This document shows, one piece after another, positions 44,850-56,003 of a stretch of 64,000 nt of DNA; the first letter of the stretch is position 1, and the number at the start of each line of letters is the position of its first letter. Position numbers and translations under genes: made by a program. The stretch comes from Balaenoptera acutorostrata (Eukaryota; Chordata; Mammalia; Artiodactyla; Balaenopteridae): the NCBI RefSeq assembly GCF_949987535.1, contig NC_080074.1:42391641-42455640 (forward strand). The letters are read 5' to 3'. The notes under the pieces were generated by a model, which saw only the letters and a list, made by a program, of their open reading frames with translations, did no database searches and had not been told where the DNA came from.

Positions 44850-47800
44850 ATGGTCATAGGAACATACATATCGATAATTACCTTAAACGTGAATGGATTA
44901 AATGCCCCAACCAAAAGACATAGACTGGCTGAATGGATACAAAAACAAGACCCATATATATGCTGTCTACAAGAGACCCACTTCAGACCTAGGGACACAT
45001 ACAGACTGAAAGTGAGGGGACGGAAAAAGATATTCCATGCAAATGGAAATCAAAAGAAAGCTGGAGTAGCTATACTCATATCAGATAAAATAGACTTTAA
45101 AATAAAGAATGTTACAAGAGACAAGGAAGGACACTACATAATGATCCAGGGATCAATCCAAGAAGAAGATATAACAATTATAAATATATATGCACCCAAC
45201 ATAGGAGCACCTCAATACATAAGGCAACTGCTAACAGCTATAAAAGAGGAAATAGACAGTAACACAATAATAGTGGGGGACTTTAACACCTCACTTACAC
45301 CAATGGACAGATCATCCAAAATGAAAATAAATAAGGAAACAGAAGCTTTAAATGACACAATAGACCAGATAGATTTAATTGATATATATAGGACATTCCA
45401 TCCAAGAACGGCAGATTACACGTTCTTCTCAAGTGCACACGGAACATTCTCCAGGATAGATCACATCTTGGGTCACAAATCAAGCCTCAGTAAATTTAAG
45501 AAAATTGAAATCATATCAAGCATCTTTTCTGACCACAACGCTATGAGATTAGAAATGAATTACAGGGAAAAAAACGTAAAAAAGACAAACACATGGAGGC
45601 TAAACAATACGTTACTAAATAACCAAGAGATCACTGAAGGAATCAAACAGGAAATAAAAAAATACCTAGAGACAAATGACAATGAAAACACGACGACCCA
45701 AAACCTATGGGATGCAGCAAAAGCGGTTCTAAGAGGGAAGTTTATAGCTATACAAGCCTACCTAAAGAAACAAGAAAAATCTCAAGTAAACAATCTAACT
45801 TTACACCTAAAGAAACTAGAGAAAGAAGAACAAACAAAACCCAAAGTTAGCAGAAGGAAAGAAATCATAAAGATCAGAGCAGAAATAAATGAAATAGAAA
45901 CAAAGAAAACAATAGCAAAGATCAATAAAACTAAAAGTTGGTTCTTTGAGAAGATAAACAAAATTGATAAGCCATTAGCCAGACTCATCAAGAAAAAGAG
46001 GGAGAGGACTCAAATCAATAAAATCAGAAATGAAAAAGGAGAAGTTACAACAGACACCGCAGAAATACAAAACATCCTAAGAGACTACTACAAGCAACTT
46101 TATGCCAATAAAATGGACAACCTGGAAGAAATGGACAAATTCTTAGAAAGGTATAACCTTCCAAGACTGAATCAGGAAGAAACAGAAAATATCAACAGAC
46201 CAATCACAAGTAATGAAATTGAAACTGTGATTAAAAATCTTCCAACAAACAAAAGTCCAGGACCAGATGGCTTCACAGGTGAATTCTATCAAACATTTAG
46301 AGAAGAGCTAACACCCATCCTTCTCAAACTCTTCCAAAAAATTGCAGAGGAAGGAACTCTCCCAAACTCATTCTATGAGGCCACAATCACCCTGATACCA
46401 AAACCAGACAAAGACACTACAAAAAAAGAAAATTACAGACCAATATCACTGATGAATATAGATGCAAAAATCCTCAACAAAATACTAGCAAACAGAATCC
46501 AACAACACATTAAAAGGATCATACACCACGATCAAGTGGGATTTATCCCAGGGATGCAAGGATTCTTCAATATACGCAAATCAATCAATGTTATACACCA
46601 TATTAACAAATTGAAGAAGAAAAACCATATGATCATCTCAATAGATGCAGAAAAAGCTTTTGACAAAATTCAACACCCATTTCTGATAAAAACTCTCCAG
46701 AAAGTGGGCATAGAGGGAACCTACCTCAACATAATAAAGGCCATATATGACAAACCCACAGCAAACATCATTCTCAATGGTGAAAAACTGAAAGCATTTC
46801 CTCTAAGATCAGGAACGAGACAAGGATGTCCACTCTCACCACTATTATTCAACATAGTTCTGGAAGTCCTAGCCACGGCAATCAGAGAAGAAAAAGAAAT
46901 AAAAGGAATACAAATTGGAAAAGAAGAAGTAAAACTGTCACTGTTTGCGGATGACATGATACTATACATAGAGAATCCTAAAACTGCCACCAAAAAACTG
47001 CTAGAGCTAATTAATGAATATGGTAAAGTTGCAGGTTACAAAATTAATGCACAGAAATCTCTTGCATTCCTATACACTAATGATGAAAAATCTGAAAGAG
47101 AAATTATGGAAACACTCCCATTTACCATTGCAACAAAAAGAATAAAATACCTAGGAATAAACCTACCTAGGGAGACAAAAGACCTGTATGCAGAAAACTA
47201 TAAGACACTGATGAAAGAAATTAAAGATGATACCAACAGATGGAGAGATATACCATGTTCTTGGATTGGAAGAATCAACATTGTGAAAATGAGTATACTA
47301 CCCAAAGCAATCTACAGATTCAATGCAATCCCTATCAAATTACCAATGGCATTTTTTACGGAGCTAGAACAAATCATCTTAAAATTTGTATGGAGACACA
47401 AAAGACCCCGAATAGCCAAAGCAGTCTTGAGGCAAAAAAATGGAGCTGGAGGAATCAGACTCCCTGACTTCAGACTATACTACAAAGCTACAGTAATCAA
47501 GACAATATGGTACTGGCACAAAAACAGAAACATAGATCAATGGAACAAGATAGAAAGCCCAGAGATTAACCCACGCACCTATGGTCAACTAATCTATGAC
47601 AAAGGAGGCATAGATATACAATGGAGAAAAGACAGTCTCTTCAATAAGTGGTGCTGGGAAAACTGGACAGCCACATGTAAAAGAATGAAATTAGAATACT
47701 CCCTAACACCATACACAAAAATAAACTCAAAATGGATTAGAGACCTAAATATAAGACTGGACACTATAAAACTCTTAGAGGAAAACATAGGAAGAACACT

Positions 47801-48668
47801 CTTTGACATAAATCACAGCAAGATCTTTTTCGATCCACCTCCTAGAGTAATGGAAATAAAAACAGAAATAAACAAGTGGGACCTAATGAAACTTCAAAGC
47901 TTTTGCACAGCAAAGGAAACCATAAACAAGACGAAAAGACAACCCTCAGAATGGGAGAAAATATTTGCAAATGAATCAACGGACAAAGGATTAATCTCCA
48001 AAATATATAAACAGCTCATTCAGCTCAATATCAAAGAAACAAACACCCCAATCCAAAAATGGGCAGAAGACCTAAATAGACATTTCTCCAAAGAAGACAT
48101 ACAGACGGCCACGAAGCACATGAAAAGATGCTCAACATCACTAATTATTAGAGAAATGCAAATCAAAACTACAATGAGGTATCACCTCACTCCTGTTAGA
48201 ATGGGCATCATCAGAAAATCTACAAACAACAAATGCTGGAGAGGGTGTGGAGAAAAGGGAACCCTCTTGCACTGTTGGTGGGAATGTAAATTGATACAGC
48301 CACTATGGAGAACAATATGGAGGTTCCTTAAAAAACTAAAAATAGAATTACCATATGACCCAGCAATCCCACTACTGGGCATATACCCAGAGAAAACCGT
48401 AATTCAAAAAGACACGTGCACCCGAATGTTCATTGCAGCACTATTTACAATAGCCAGGTCATGGAAGCAACCTAAATGCCCATCAACAGACGAATGGATA
48501 AAGAAGTTGTGGTACATATATACGACGGAATATTATTCAGCCGTAAAAAGGAACGAAATTGAGTCATTTGTTGAGAAGTGGATGGATCTAGAGACTGTCA
48601 TACAGAGTGAAGTAAGTCAGAAAGAGAAAAACAAATATCGTATGTTAATGCATGTATGTGGAACGTAG
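44850..48668 (+). CDS. L1-C ORF2p: endonuclease and reverse transcriptase, 1272 aa
   Basis: Full-length L1 ORF2 protein for target-primed reverse transcription. Endonuclease motifs: LNVNGLN (N13), CLQETHF (E42), VGDFNT (about 142), a Ser-Asp-His motif SDHNAM (about 225). [19 protein letters not shown], then [14 protein letters not shown], then [14 protein letters not shown], with [11 protein letters not shown] near residue 700. The C-terminus keeps CX3CX7HX4C as CWRGC..H..C. Relative to L1-B it has about 22 substitutions, around 98% identity by eye. W58 of the other three copies is R58 here, near the endonuclease core, and GGK is GGI near 930. The start lies 58 bases after ORF1 with no intervening signal. 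A good candidate for an active enzyme, but activity is not shown by sequence alone. Confidence 0.96.
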   Translation: MVIGTYISIITLNVNGLNAPTKRHRLAEWIQKQDPYICCLQETHFRPRDTYRLKVRGRKKIFHANGNQKKAGVAILISDKIDFKIKNVTRDKEGHYIMIQGSIQEEDITIINIYAPNIGAPQYIRQLLTAIKEEIDSNTIIVGDFNTSLTPMDRSSKMKINKETEALNDTIDQIDLIDIYRTFHPRTADYTFFSSAHGTFSRIDHILGHKSSLSKFKKIEIISSIFSDHNAMRLEMNYREKNVKKTNTWRLNNTLLNNQEITEGIKQEIKKYLETNDNENTTTQNLWDAAKAVLRGKFIAIQAYLKKQEKSQVNNLTLHLKKLEKEEQTKPKVSRRKEIIKIRAEINEIETKKTIAKINKTKSWFFEKINKIDKPLARLIKKKRERTQINKIRNEKGEVTTDTAEIQNILRDYYKQLYANKMDNLEEMDKFLERYNLPRLNQEETENINRPITSNEIETVIKNLPTNKSPGPDGFTGEFYQTFREELTPILLKLFQKIAEEGTLPNSFYEATITLIPKPDKDTTKKENYRPISLMNIDAKILNKILANRIQQHIKRIIHHDQVGFIPGMQGFFNIRKSINVIHHINKLKKKNHMIISIDAEKAFDKIQHPFLIKTLQKVGIEGTYLNIIKAIYDKPTANIILNGEKLKAFPLRSGTRQGCPLSPLLFNIVLEVLATAIREEKEIKGIQIGKEEVKLSLFADDMILYIENPKTATKKLLELINEYGKVAGYKINAQKSLAFLYTNDEKSEREIMETLPFTIATKRIKYLGINLPRETKDLYAENYKTLMKEIKDDTNRWRDIPCSWIGRINIVKMSILPKAIYRFNAIPIKLPMAFFTELEQIILKFVWRHKRPRIAKAVLRQKNGAGGIRLPDFRLYYKATVIKTIWYWHKNRNIDQWNKIESPEINPRTYGQLIYDKGGIDIQWRKDSLFNKWCWENWTATCKRMKLEYSLTPYTKINSKWIRDLNIRLDTIKLLEENIGRTLFDINHSKIFFDPPPRVMEIKTEINKWDLMKLQSFCTAKETINKTKRQPSEWEKIFANESTDKGLISKIYKQLIQLNIKETNTPIQKWAEDLNRHFSKEDIQTATKHMKRCSTSLIIREMQIKTTMRYHLTPVRMGIIRKSTNNKCWRGCGEKGTLLHCWWECKLIQPLWRTIWRFLKKLKIELPYDPAIPLLGIYPEKTVIQKDTCTRMFIAALFTIARSWKQPKCPSTDEWIKKLWYIYTTEYYSAVKRNEIESFVEKWMDLETVIQSEVSQKEKNKYRMLMHVCGT

Positions 48669-48880
48669 AAAAATGGTACAGATGAGCCAGTTTGCAGGGC
48701 AGAAGTTGAGACACAGATGTAGAGAATGGACATATGGACACCAAGGGGGGAAAACTGCGATGAGGTGGGGATGGTGATGTGCTGAATTGGGCGATTGGGA
48801 TTGACATGTATACACTGATGTGTATAAAACTGATGCCTAATAAGAACCTGCAGTATAAAAAAACAAACAAAACAACTAAT
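48669..48880 (+). other. L1-C 3'UTR proper
   Basis: About 210 bases that match the L1-B 3'UTR up to 'aaaacaactaat'. It has AATAAG, not AATAAA, near its end (gcctaataagaacc at about 48835). In L1-B this is followed by A residues only, in L1-C by the transduced sequence. Confidence 0.93.
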
Positions 48881-48900
48881 ACTAAACTTTCATTGGGTTA

Positions 48901-49278
48901 TTTGTATGGAAATATGTTAATATAAATGTTTCAGACATTACATGAAATTTCTAAAAATCTTATATTTGTATTTGTATGGAAATATGTATGGAAATATGTT
49001 AATATAAATGTTTCAGACATTACATGAAATTTCTAAAAATCTTGTATTTGTATGGAAATATGTATGGAAATATGTTAATATAAATGTTTCAGACATTACA
49101 TGAAATTTCTAAAAATCTTGTATTTGTATGGAAATATGTATGGAAATATGTTAATATAAATGTTTCAGACATTACATGAAATTTCTAAAAATCTTATATT
49201 TGTATTTGTATGGAAATATGTATGGAAATATGTTAATATAAATGTTTCAGACATTACAGGAAACGTCTAAAAATCTTA
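48901..49278. repeat. Five-copy minisatellite within the L1-C transduction
   Basis: Units start at about 48914, 48996, 49072, 49148 and 49230, measured at 'atgttaatataaatgtttca', giving periods of 82, 76, 76 and 82 bases. The two lengths differ by an extra 6 bases near 'tatttgtatttgtatgg'. Units are nearly identical, and the last one has changes (acaggaaacgtc). Confidence 0.93.
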
Positions 49279-49925
49279 TATGTTCTGGTATAATGTTATA
49301 AGTAATAATCCTAGTTATTACTTTAAAATGTATATCTCAGAAATAACTAATTTTCTTGTCAACTGCATTATTATGAACTTTCATCAAATCTTTAACCATG
49401 GTCATTTTTAAGTCTTTTGTCATTTACAGACAGTTCTGGGTGTACTCTGATGATTTTGCAAATATGTTCCTATAAAAGGGTTTCATCTTCAAGAAATTCA
49501 TGGAAAAGACTCTGACAAGTACAGGTTTCTGGTAACTGACTGTACTGCTGAACTGAATGAATAAGCATTTTCAGAACTCTAATGAAAAACTGATGAACTC
49601 ATAAAAGTGCTAACAAAAGATCAAGATGAAAAAAAAGAAATTAATTACATGGGACTGAGTGAACTGATGAGGATGAGTATAATTTTTGTGACTTTCTGTC
49701 TGAATTAAAAAAAAAAAAATCCCACAAGGACTCAGAGGAAAAGAATATACAAATCAATTTTCACTGCAAAGTAAAGGAGCTGTTACAGTGGAGGATTACT
49801 GGACTGAATGTCAATATTATGACATAGTATAAGTGTGTTTCATGTTTGGTAATTGCAATCATTGTTGCTTTTGTTGTGGTCATCCATGTACAATGCTTGG
49901 TGTCAGTCTATTTATCTCTTGTAAA

Positions 49926-49931
49926 AATAAA
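49926..49931 (+). promoter_or_regulatory. Polyadenylation signal used for the L1-C transduction
   Basis: AATAAA 20 bases upstream of the poly(A) tract that starts at 49951, canonical spacing. A (GT)n run lies between. Confidence 0.85.
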
Positions 49932-49964
49932 ATACAGTGTGTGTGTGTGGAAAAAAAAAAAAAA

Positions 49965-49976
49965 AAGAAGTGTGCT
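49965..49976. repeat. Target-site duplication of L1-C, 3' side
   Basis: aagaagtgtgct, exact match to 42915-42926. The first two A residues overlap the tail. Confidence 0.93.
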
Positions 49977-50749
49977 AAGGGATTTCATATAAATTAAATC
50001 ATTTCATTTAATTACTCAAAAAGGCATGCATTTCTAAAGGTAGAACTTCAGTTTGTGAGTGAGTCCTAAAACTTGGGCCAGTTTATGACATTTCTGTGTC
50101 CTCTTGATAATTAAGAAGATATCAAGAATCTAGAAATGAGAATTTAGAATTCAGCTCCTTGGAAACATATTTTTGTAAAATCATGTGTCATGGAATTTAA
50201 GTCTTGAGAGCTGTCCAAAGAGCATAATTATTATATATGAAAGCAAACCCCAAAGAATATTTATCTGTGGATAGAATTCAGCTGCACCTAACGGAAATAC
50301 AAGATGTAAAGATATTCTTCACTTCTGCTCTGCTGAAACTTCTCTACCAATCTTTAGCAGAACGATACAGCTTAGGAACAACCTAGTGAGTGGGTTTTTT
50401 CAAGTATTTTGCTCATATAGCTCAAGAGAGGAGATTGTAAAAAAAATCTCTTGCCAGTAGAAATAAAGTGGATCAAAGGATCTTGAAAGAAGTCACAATA
50501 TCCCCACACTAACTGGACTTTGAGAAGCTCCTTCACTTGAATTTACACCCTTATGTTATCATTTAAAGTTAGACAATATTTAGAAAAGATTCAACCTTCC
50601 ATTGTCCCAATTCCCAAAAGTTAATTAAGGCTCAATGAGTGTGCCTGGGTCAAAGCGTTGAAAACCTCCCTTTAATCATAGTAACATCTCTCTTCAGTTT
50701 CATGCTTTTTAAAGTACATTTGAGCTCTTGCCGTTTCCAGCATTTGTGA
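49977..50749. other. Unique DNA, no gene seen
   Basis: About 770 bases. No gene or repeat recognised. Confidence 0.5.
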
Positions 50750-50880
50750 TCCATTAAAATCTCTCAATCTCACTGTTCTTAGTTTGCTCCTAGGTAAAAA
50801 GGGAATTGTAATACCTGTACTACTCACCTCACTGACTTATTTGGGAAGATCATAAAAGATAATATAAATGAAAGCACTTG
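50750..50880 (-). repeat. MIR SINE fragment, antisense
   Basis: Weak but ordered MIR phrases: 'ctcctaggtaaaaagggaat', 'ctgtactactcacctcactg' and 'tataaatgaaagcacttgaa'. Diverged. Confidence 0.5.
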
Positions 50881-50904
50881 AAAGTAACCTACTGCAGCAA
50901 ATTG

Positions 50905-51240
50905 CAAAAATGTCTCCAATTTCTTCCTTCTTTGTAGCCATTACTCTTCACTATGTATACTTGCATCTTCTCCCATCAAGAAGTACATTTTCCCACCTCT
51001 AGAATCTGGACTGACCTTTTGGCTTGCCCTGACCAATAGAAGTGTCAGAAATCCTATTGTAACAGTTATGACCTAGGCCTCAATAGACCCTGCAATAGTA
51101 TGATGCTGGGGGGGGGGTGATGGAGGGCTGGGAATGGTAGTTACGGTCCCCGTGAGCCTGGTCAGCTGAGAGTAGCTAGCCCAGATCTTCAGAGCTCCCT
51201 GGTCAACTCAGACTCACGAGCCCTACATGGTCTAGAGAGC
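50905..51240 (+). repeat. Old LTR-like remnant (tentative)
   Basis: Phrases 'tctagaatctggactgacct', 'tggcttgccctgaccaatag', 'aacagttatgacctaggcct' and 'caactcagactcacgagccc' resemble an MLT1-group LTR in order. Subfamily uncertain. A G-run of nine sits near 51110. Confidence 0.4.
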
Positions 51241-52749
51241 TGATGACAGGCCAACTCTAGAAGTTTTTGTTTATGCTTTTTTATTTTTAAATGGTGATTG
51301 GCATCTTTAAGGGGTTAAATATGAGTCTGTAGAGGATGAGACACAGAACAATCCATGGGACAGAATCTGGCCTAATTCATTAAATTACAGACCTTTGAAG
51401 TCTTCTTGTTAACCTCCCATGTAATTCTTCCCAGACCTATCCTCCTGCCCTTAACAATTTGTTGCAAACTCAATTATCTTCTTTGGGAATGAGTTCTTTC
51501 CCCCAAAGCACCTGAAATTCTCATGTAGTGAGAGCAAGGGTTCCAGATAAAGACTTAACTTATACTTTTTTTTTTGAAGTGTCAGAAAACTCTTGTAACC
51601 ATAGAGAAACACATAAGATATCCCTCCTACAAGGGGAGAGTAAATGAGCTTTTGTGTGGTTTCTAATGTCTGTATTTTTTTCTAATAAACAGATCTATTG
51701 TTAGGGAAGAGAAATAGGATGAGCATTGCTTATAAGTTAAGGATTGATCGGGAGTGGCACAGTGGCACCCAGGGAGGAAGATAGAAAGAAGGAAAGGGGG
51801 TGATGCTGTGTGTCTGAGAGAGAGCAGATAACTGAGCCCAGTTTTGGGATCCATCTAAGGTGTAAGAGGTGTCATGGGCAGGTCTGCCATGAACAAGATG
51901 ATGCTGCCATGATGCCAGCTCAGACCAGCCTAGAGGACCCATCCCAGCACCCTAGGTGACTCACCCAGTCAGGCATCTACTCTTCTCTTACATTGATTCT
52001 CTGGTCACCCTCCTCTAGCATACCCCATCATCATCTTTCAGCCCTGGAGACTCTGCTACTCCCCAGCAACACTCCTGGACGGCTAACAGGAAGGGAGGGA
52101 GGTGTCCATCAGAGATGCTGCTCCACTTATCAGAAGGTGAGAAAGTCCAGGACCGTGGGACCAGACTCAGGACATTGATGAACTCTAAAGCAAGGGTAGA
52201 GGGTAACGAAAACCATGACTATACTCTTACAAATGGACACTGGGAAGTACTACTCCCTCCCCCAACCTCCATAAAGTCCTACAGGCCATTCCAGGCAGTG
52301 CTGAATCCTATGTCAGACACAACTTACACTCAGTCTGGTGTCCCCATATCATATTCAATCCTTCCAGATGACAGGCTTTAAAATACTTGATAGCAGCTAC
52401 CATGCCCCCTCTGTCTTCTTTCCTCTGGGCTAAGTTTCCCTTGATCCTTCAATTAGAAAATAAATATGCCTGAATGGAGCCATTTGAACAAAATTCCCAG
52501 CAGCCTCACTGAAGCAGGGAACCCCATCTGTAACCATCAGTGTAAACATTAAATAGGGAAATCCCTCGGATACTGTCTACAAGACAGCCATCAACACAGT
52601 GGGCCCTGTTAAACAAAGTCATTGGAGTGATGAGAATTATACAAATTAAAAAGCTACTCCCAAGTGAACAAAAGATTGTTTTGTTTTGCAAGTGAACTGT
52701 CTGGCATTGTTCAAAATGGTTTCCTAGGCACTGGTCTTAATGCCCATGA
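51241..52749. other. Unique DNA, no gene seen
   Basis: About 1.5 kb. Short open frames around 51993-52381 on the plus strand have no recognisable similarity. No repeat assigned with confidence. Confidence 0.45.
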
Positions 52750-52870
52750 AACTGTAAGCTCTCTGAGGGCAGAGCCAGCATTTCCTATCACTTCCCTGTG
52801 ACCATCCTGCCCAGACGTGGACACACAGTTTTCACTTAGTACATCCTTAACGAGATGTTTGTGAATTGAA
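52750..52870 (+). repeat. L2 LINE 3' fragment (ancient), sense
   Basis: 'aactgtaagctctctgaggg', 'cagagccagcatttcctatc' and 'agtacatccttaacgagatg' plus 'gtgaattgaatg' match the L2 3' terminus. Confidence 0.75.
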
Positions 52871-53162
52871 TGTATGCTTTTTCTCCATTCCATCATCTTT
52901 AAAGCCAAAGGACAGAGGTGTCTACCAAAGACTGCACTGAGGTATACATTTGTGCTAAGAAACTGGCATGCTGAATTGTGGGACTCCAAGATGGAATAAA
53001 TTCACTTTTATGCAGAACAACCCAATGCACATACTTCCACATGACCCTAATGGAACTATAACTTGTATCTGATTAACACTGGAATTATAGACCTGAAAAT
53101 GTGAATGAATTTTAATTGAAGAGAATCTTAGAATCCTGTTTTCCAAAAGGATCTACGTAATC
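52871..53162. other. Unassigned gap before L1-E
   Basis: About 290 bases. No gene or repeat recognised. Confidence 0.4.
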
Positions 53163-53180
53163 AATAGGATAACATTTTTT
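53163..53180. repeat. Target-site duplication of L1-E, 3' side
   Basis: aataggataacatttttt, matching 55987-56003 (aatgggataacattttta) except one base and the last base. Confidence 0.85.
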
Positions 53181-53817
53181 CCAGTTTTAATAAAAAATAA
53201 TTGACCTACATCACTGTTTAAGTTTAAGGCGTACAATATGATGGTTTAATTTATATACATGATGTATAACAGTAGGTTCAGCAAAAATTCATCTTCTCAT
53301 ACAGACACAGTAAAAAGGAAAGAAGAAAAGAAAAAGGGAAAAATGTCTCCTTATGAAGAGAACTCTTAGGATTTACTCTCTTAACTTTCCTGTATGTCAT
53401 ACAGCAGTGTTAGCTGTAGTCATTGTGTTGTACCTTACATCCCTAGTACTTATTTATCTTATAACTGGAACTTTGCACCCTTTGACCACCTTCCTCCAAT
53501 GCCCCCTCCCCCAATCCTCCACCTCTGGTAACTACTTTTTTGTTCCCTTTTTTTTTTGTTTTTTTTTAGATTCCACATGTAAGTGAGATCATATATGTCT
53601 TTCTCTGTATGACTTATTTCACTTAGCATAATGCTTTCAAGATTCATTCATATCACAAATCGTAGGATTTCCTAGCTTTTTATGGTTGAATAATATTCTG
53701 TGTGTGTGTGTGTATACCACAACTTCTTTATCCATTCATCCATCAATGGACACTTAGGTTGTTTCCATGTTTGGCTACTGTAAATAACACTGCTATGAAT
53801 ATGGGGGTGCAGCTTTT

Positions 53818-53966
53818 TATTTTATTTATTTATTTATTTATTTATTTTTATTTTCTTGGCCACGCCACATGGCATGTGGGATCTTAGTTCCTTAACCAGG
53901 GATCAAACTCGTGCGCCTTGCATTGGAAGCGTACAGTCTTAACCACTGGACCTCCAGGGAAGTCCC
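53818..53966 (-). mobile_element. Short CHR-related SINE in L1-E
   Basis: Minus-strand reading starts 'gggacttccctggaggtcca', with the tRNA-like head and a tail of (AAAT)n seen here as (TTTA)n at 53819-53850. It is about 150 bases and lacks the long body of the other SINE in L1-E. Target copies tgcagctttt and tgcagctatt flank it at 53808 and 53967. Confidence 0.85.
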
Positions 53967-54184
53967 TGCAGCTATTTTCTTAGGTTAGTATTTTCATTTC
54001 CTTGGGATATAATCCCAGAAGTGTAAATTGCTGAAGCATATATGTCAGTTCTATTTTTAATTTTTTGAGGTTCTTCCATATTGTTTTCCATAGTGTCTAC
54101 GCCAATTTACAATCGCACCAACAGTGAACAAGCATTTCCTTTTCTCCACATCCATACCGGCATTTGTTATCTCTTGTCTTTTTT

Positions 54185-54497
54185 TAAAATTAATTAATTA
54201 ATTAATTAATTTTTGGCTGTGTTGGGTCTTCTTGCTGCGCACAGGCTTTCTCTAGTTGTGGTGAGCAGAGGCTACTCTTCGTTGCGGTGCGTGGGCTTCT
54301 CATTGCGGTGGCTTCTCTTGTTGCAGAGCATGGGCTCTAGGCACATGGGCTTCAGTAGTTGTGGAGTGCAGGTTCAGTAGTTGTGGCACACGGGCTTAGC
54401 TGCTCCGCGGCATGTGAGATCTTCCTGGACCAGGGCTCGAACCCATGTCCCCTGCATTGGCAGGTGGATCCTTAACCACTGCGCCACCAGGGAAGTC
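54185..54497 (-). mobile_element. CHR-type SINE in L1-E
   Basis: Minus-strand sequence begins 'ggacttccctggtggcgcag', has a B-box-like 'gggttcgagccc', a full body and an A/T-rich tail with (TTAA)n. Target copies ctcttgtctttt (about 54171) and ctcatcttttt (about 54498) flank it. Confidence 0.92.
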
Positions 54498-55986
54498 CTC
54501 ATCTTTTTGATGATTGCCCTCTAACAGGCATGAGGTGCTATCTTGTGGTTTTAATTTGCATTTCCCTAAAAACTAGTGATGCTGAGCATCTTTTCATCTA
54601 CTTGTTGGTCTTCCGTATATCTTCTTCGGAAAAATGTCTATTCAGATCTTTTGCCCATTTTTTAATTGGGTTATTTGGTTTTTTTGCTATTAAGTTGTAT
54701 GAGTTCTTTGTATGTTTTGGATATTACCCCCTTAGCTGATATATGGTTTGCAAATATTTTTCCCATTCCATAGGCTGTCTTTTCACTTTGTTGATGGTTT
54801 CTTTTGCTCTGCAGAAGCTTTTAAGTTTGATGTAATCCCACTTGTTTATTTTTTATTTTGTTGCTTGTGTTTTAGGTGTCATATCTGAAAAATCATTACA
54901 AAGACCCCTGTCAAGGAGCTTTGTGCCTATGTTTCCTTCTAGGAGTTTTATGTCTTACATTTAAGTCCTTAACCCATTTCAAGTTCATTTTTGTGAGTGG
55001 TATAATGTATGGGTCCAGTTTCATTCTTTTACATGTGAATATCCAACTATCCCAGTACCATTAATCAAAGAGACTATCTTTTCTCCACTGAGTATTCTTG
55101 GCTCCCTTGTCAAACATTAGTTGACTGTATATGCTTAAGTTTATTTCTGGACTCTCAATTCTGTTCCATTGGTCTAGTTGTCTGTTTTTAAGCCAGTCCC
55201 ATACTGTTCTGATGACTATAGCTTAATAGTATAACGAAGGGTGATACCTCCTGCCTTGTTCTTCTTTCTCAGAATTTCTTTGGCTATTCCAGATCTTTTG
55301 TGGTTCCACATAAATTGTAGGAGTGTTTTTTCTACTCCTGTGAAAAATGCCTTTGGAATCTTGACAAGGATTTCATTGAATATATAGATGGCTTTTGCTA
55401 GTACTGACATCTTACCAATATTAATTCTTCTAATCCATGAATACAGGATATCTTTCCATTTTCATTTGTGTCTTCTTAAATTTCTTTCACCAATGTCTTG
55501 TAGTTTTCAGTATGAGATATTTCACCTCCTTACTTAAATTTATTCCTAATTATTTTTTGACGCTTTCGTAAATGGGATCAATTTCTGTATTTCTTTTTCA
55601 GAAATTTTTTTGTTTTTGTATAGAAATGCTACCAATTTTTGTATGTTAACTTTGTATCTTACAACTTCGCTGAATTCAGTGATTAGATCTAATAGTTTTT
55701 TGGTTGAGCCTTTAGGACTTTCTATACATAAAATCATGTCATCTGCAGAGACAATTTTAATTCTTCTTTTCCAATTCTGATACCTTTTTATTTCTTTTCT
55801 TTGCCTGTTTGTTCTAGCTAGGACTTCCAATACTATGCTGAAAAAGAGTGGTGAGAGTGGGCAATTGTCTTGTTCCTGATCTTATAGGAAAAGCTTTCAA
55901 CCTTTCACCATTGAGTATGATGTTAGCTGTGGGCATGTCATATCACCTCTATTATGTTGAGATATTTTCCTTCCATGCCTAATCTG

Positions 55987-56003
55987 AATGGGATAACATT
56001 TTT
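55987..56003. repeat. Target-site duplication of L1-E, 5' side
   Basis: aatgggataacattttta; see 53163-53180. Confidence 0.85.

Larger units (their letters stand above)
48881..49950 (+). other. 3'-transduced flanking sequence of L1-C
   Basis: 1,070 bases inside the target copies but after the canonical L1 3' end. It opens 'actaaactttcattgggtta', contains a five-copy minisatellite (48901-49278) and then non-repetitive sequence. It ends with AATAAA at 49926-49931, 20 bases before the poly(A). This is what read-through past the weak L1 signal into a downstream genomic signal would produce. The origin of the sequence elsewhere in the genome is unknown to me. Confidence 0.9.
42927..49964 (+). mobile_element. 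L1-C: full-length young LINE-1, both ORFs open, with 3' transduction
   Basis: About 7.04 kb between exact 12-base target copies. In order: a YY1-type start and 5'UTR (42927-43885) containing a 75-base tandem duplication, ORF1 (43886-44791), a 58-base gap, ORF2 (44850-48668), a 3'UTR to 48880, a 1,070-base non-L1 extension (48881-49950), then poly(A) to about 49966. The L1 part is about 5.95 kb. L1-B ends at exactly the point where the extension starts. It is the only copy here with promoter, ORF1, ORF2 and tail all present, so it is the best candidate for retrotransposition competence in the window, apart from possible harmful substitutions. Confidence 0.97.
53181..55986 (-). mobile_element. 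L1-E: old 5'-truncated LINE-1 (L1MA/MB-like)
   Basis: Minus-strand insertion of about 2.8 kb with a 3' end 'gttttaataaaaaataattg' in plus-strand reading and decayed ORF2 upstream. Remnants of the RT are readable: SADDMILCIESPKGS near 55740 (FADD seen as SADD) and KINIQ-like text, then [21 protein letters not shown] near 55300. Target copies at 53163-53180 and 55987-56003 define both edges. It is 5'-truncated within the RT domain. Two SINEs lie inside. Confidence 0.9.

Noticed and set aside
48881..49950. Processed gene copy in the L1-C extension
   Set aside because: The AATAAA and poly(A) could suggest a processed pseudogene joined to the L1, but I see no coding frame, and a single pair of target copies surrounds L1 plus extension. 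A plain 3' transduction explains it; a search would be needed to exclude a gene 3'UTR as source.
53699..53713. (TG)n run in L1-E as a separate microsatellite
   Set aside because: Only about seven units and within the L1 remnant where L1 text has a similar TATATA/TGTGTG stretch. Too short to report separately.
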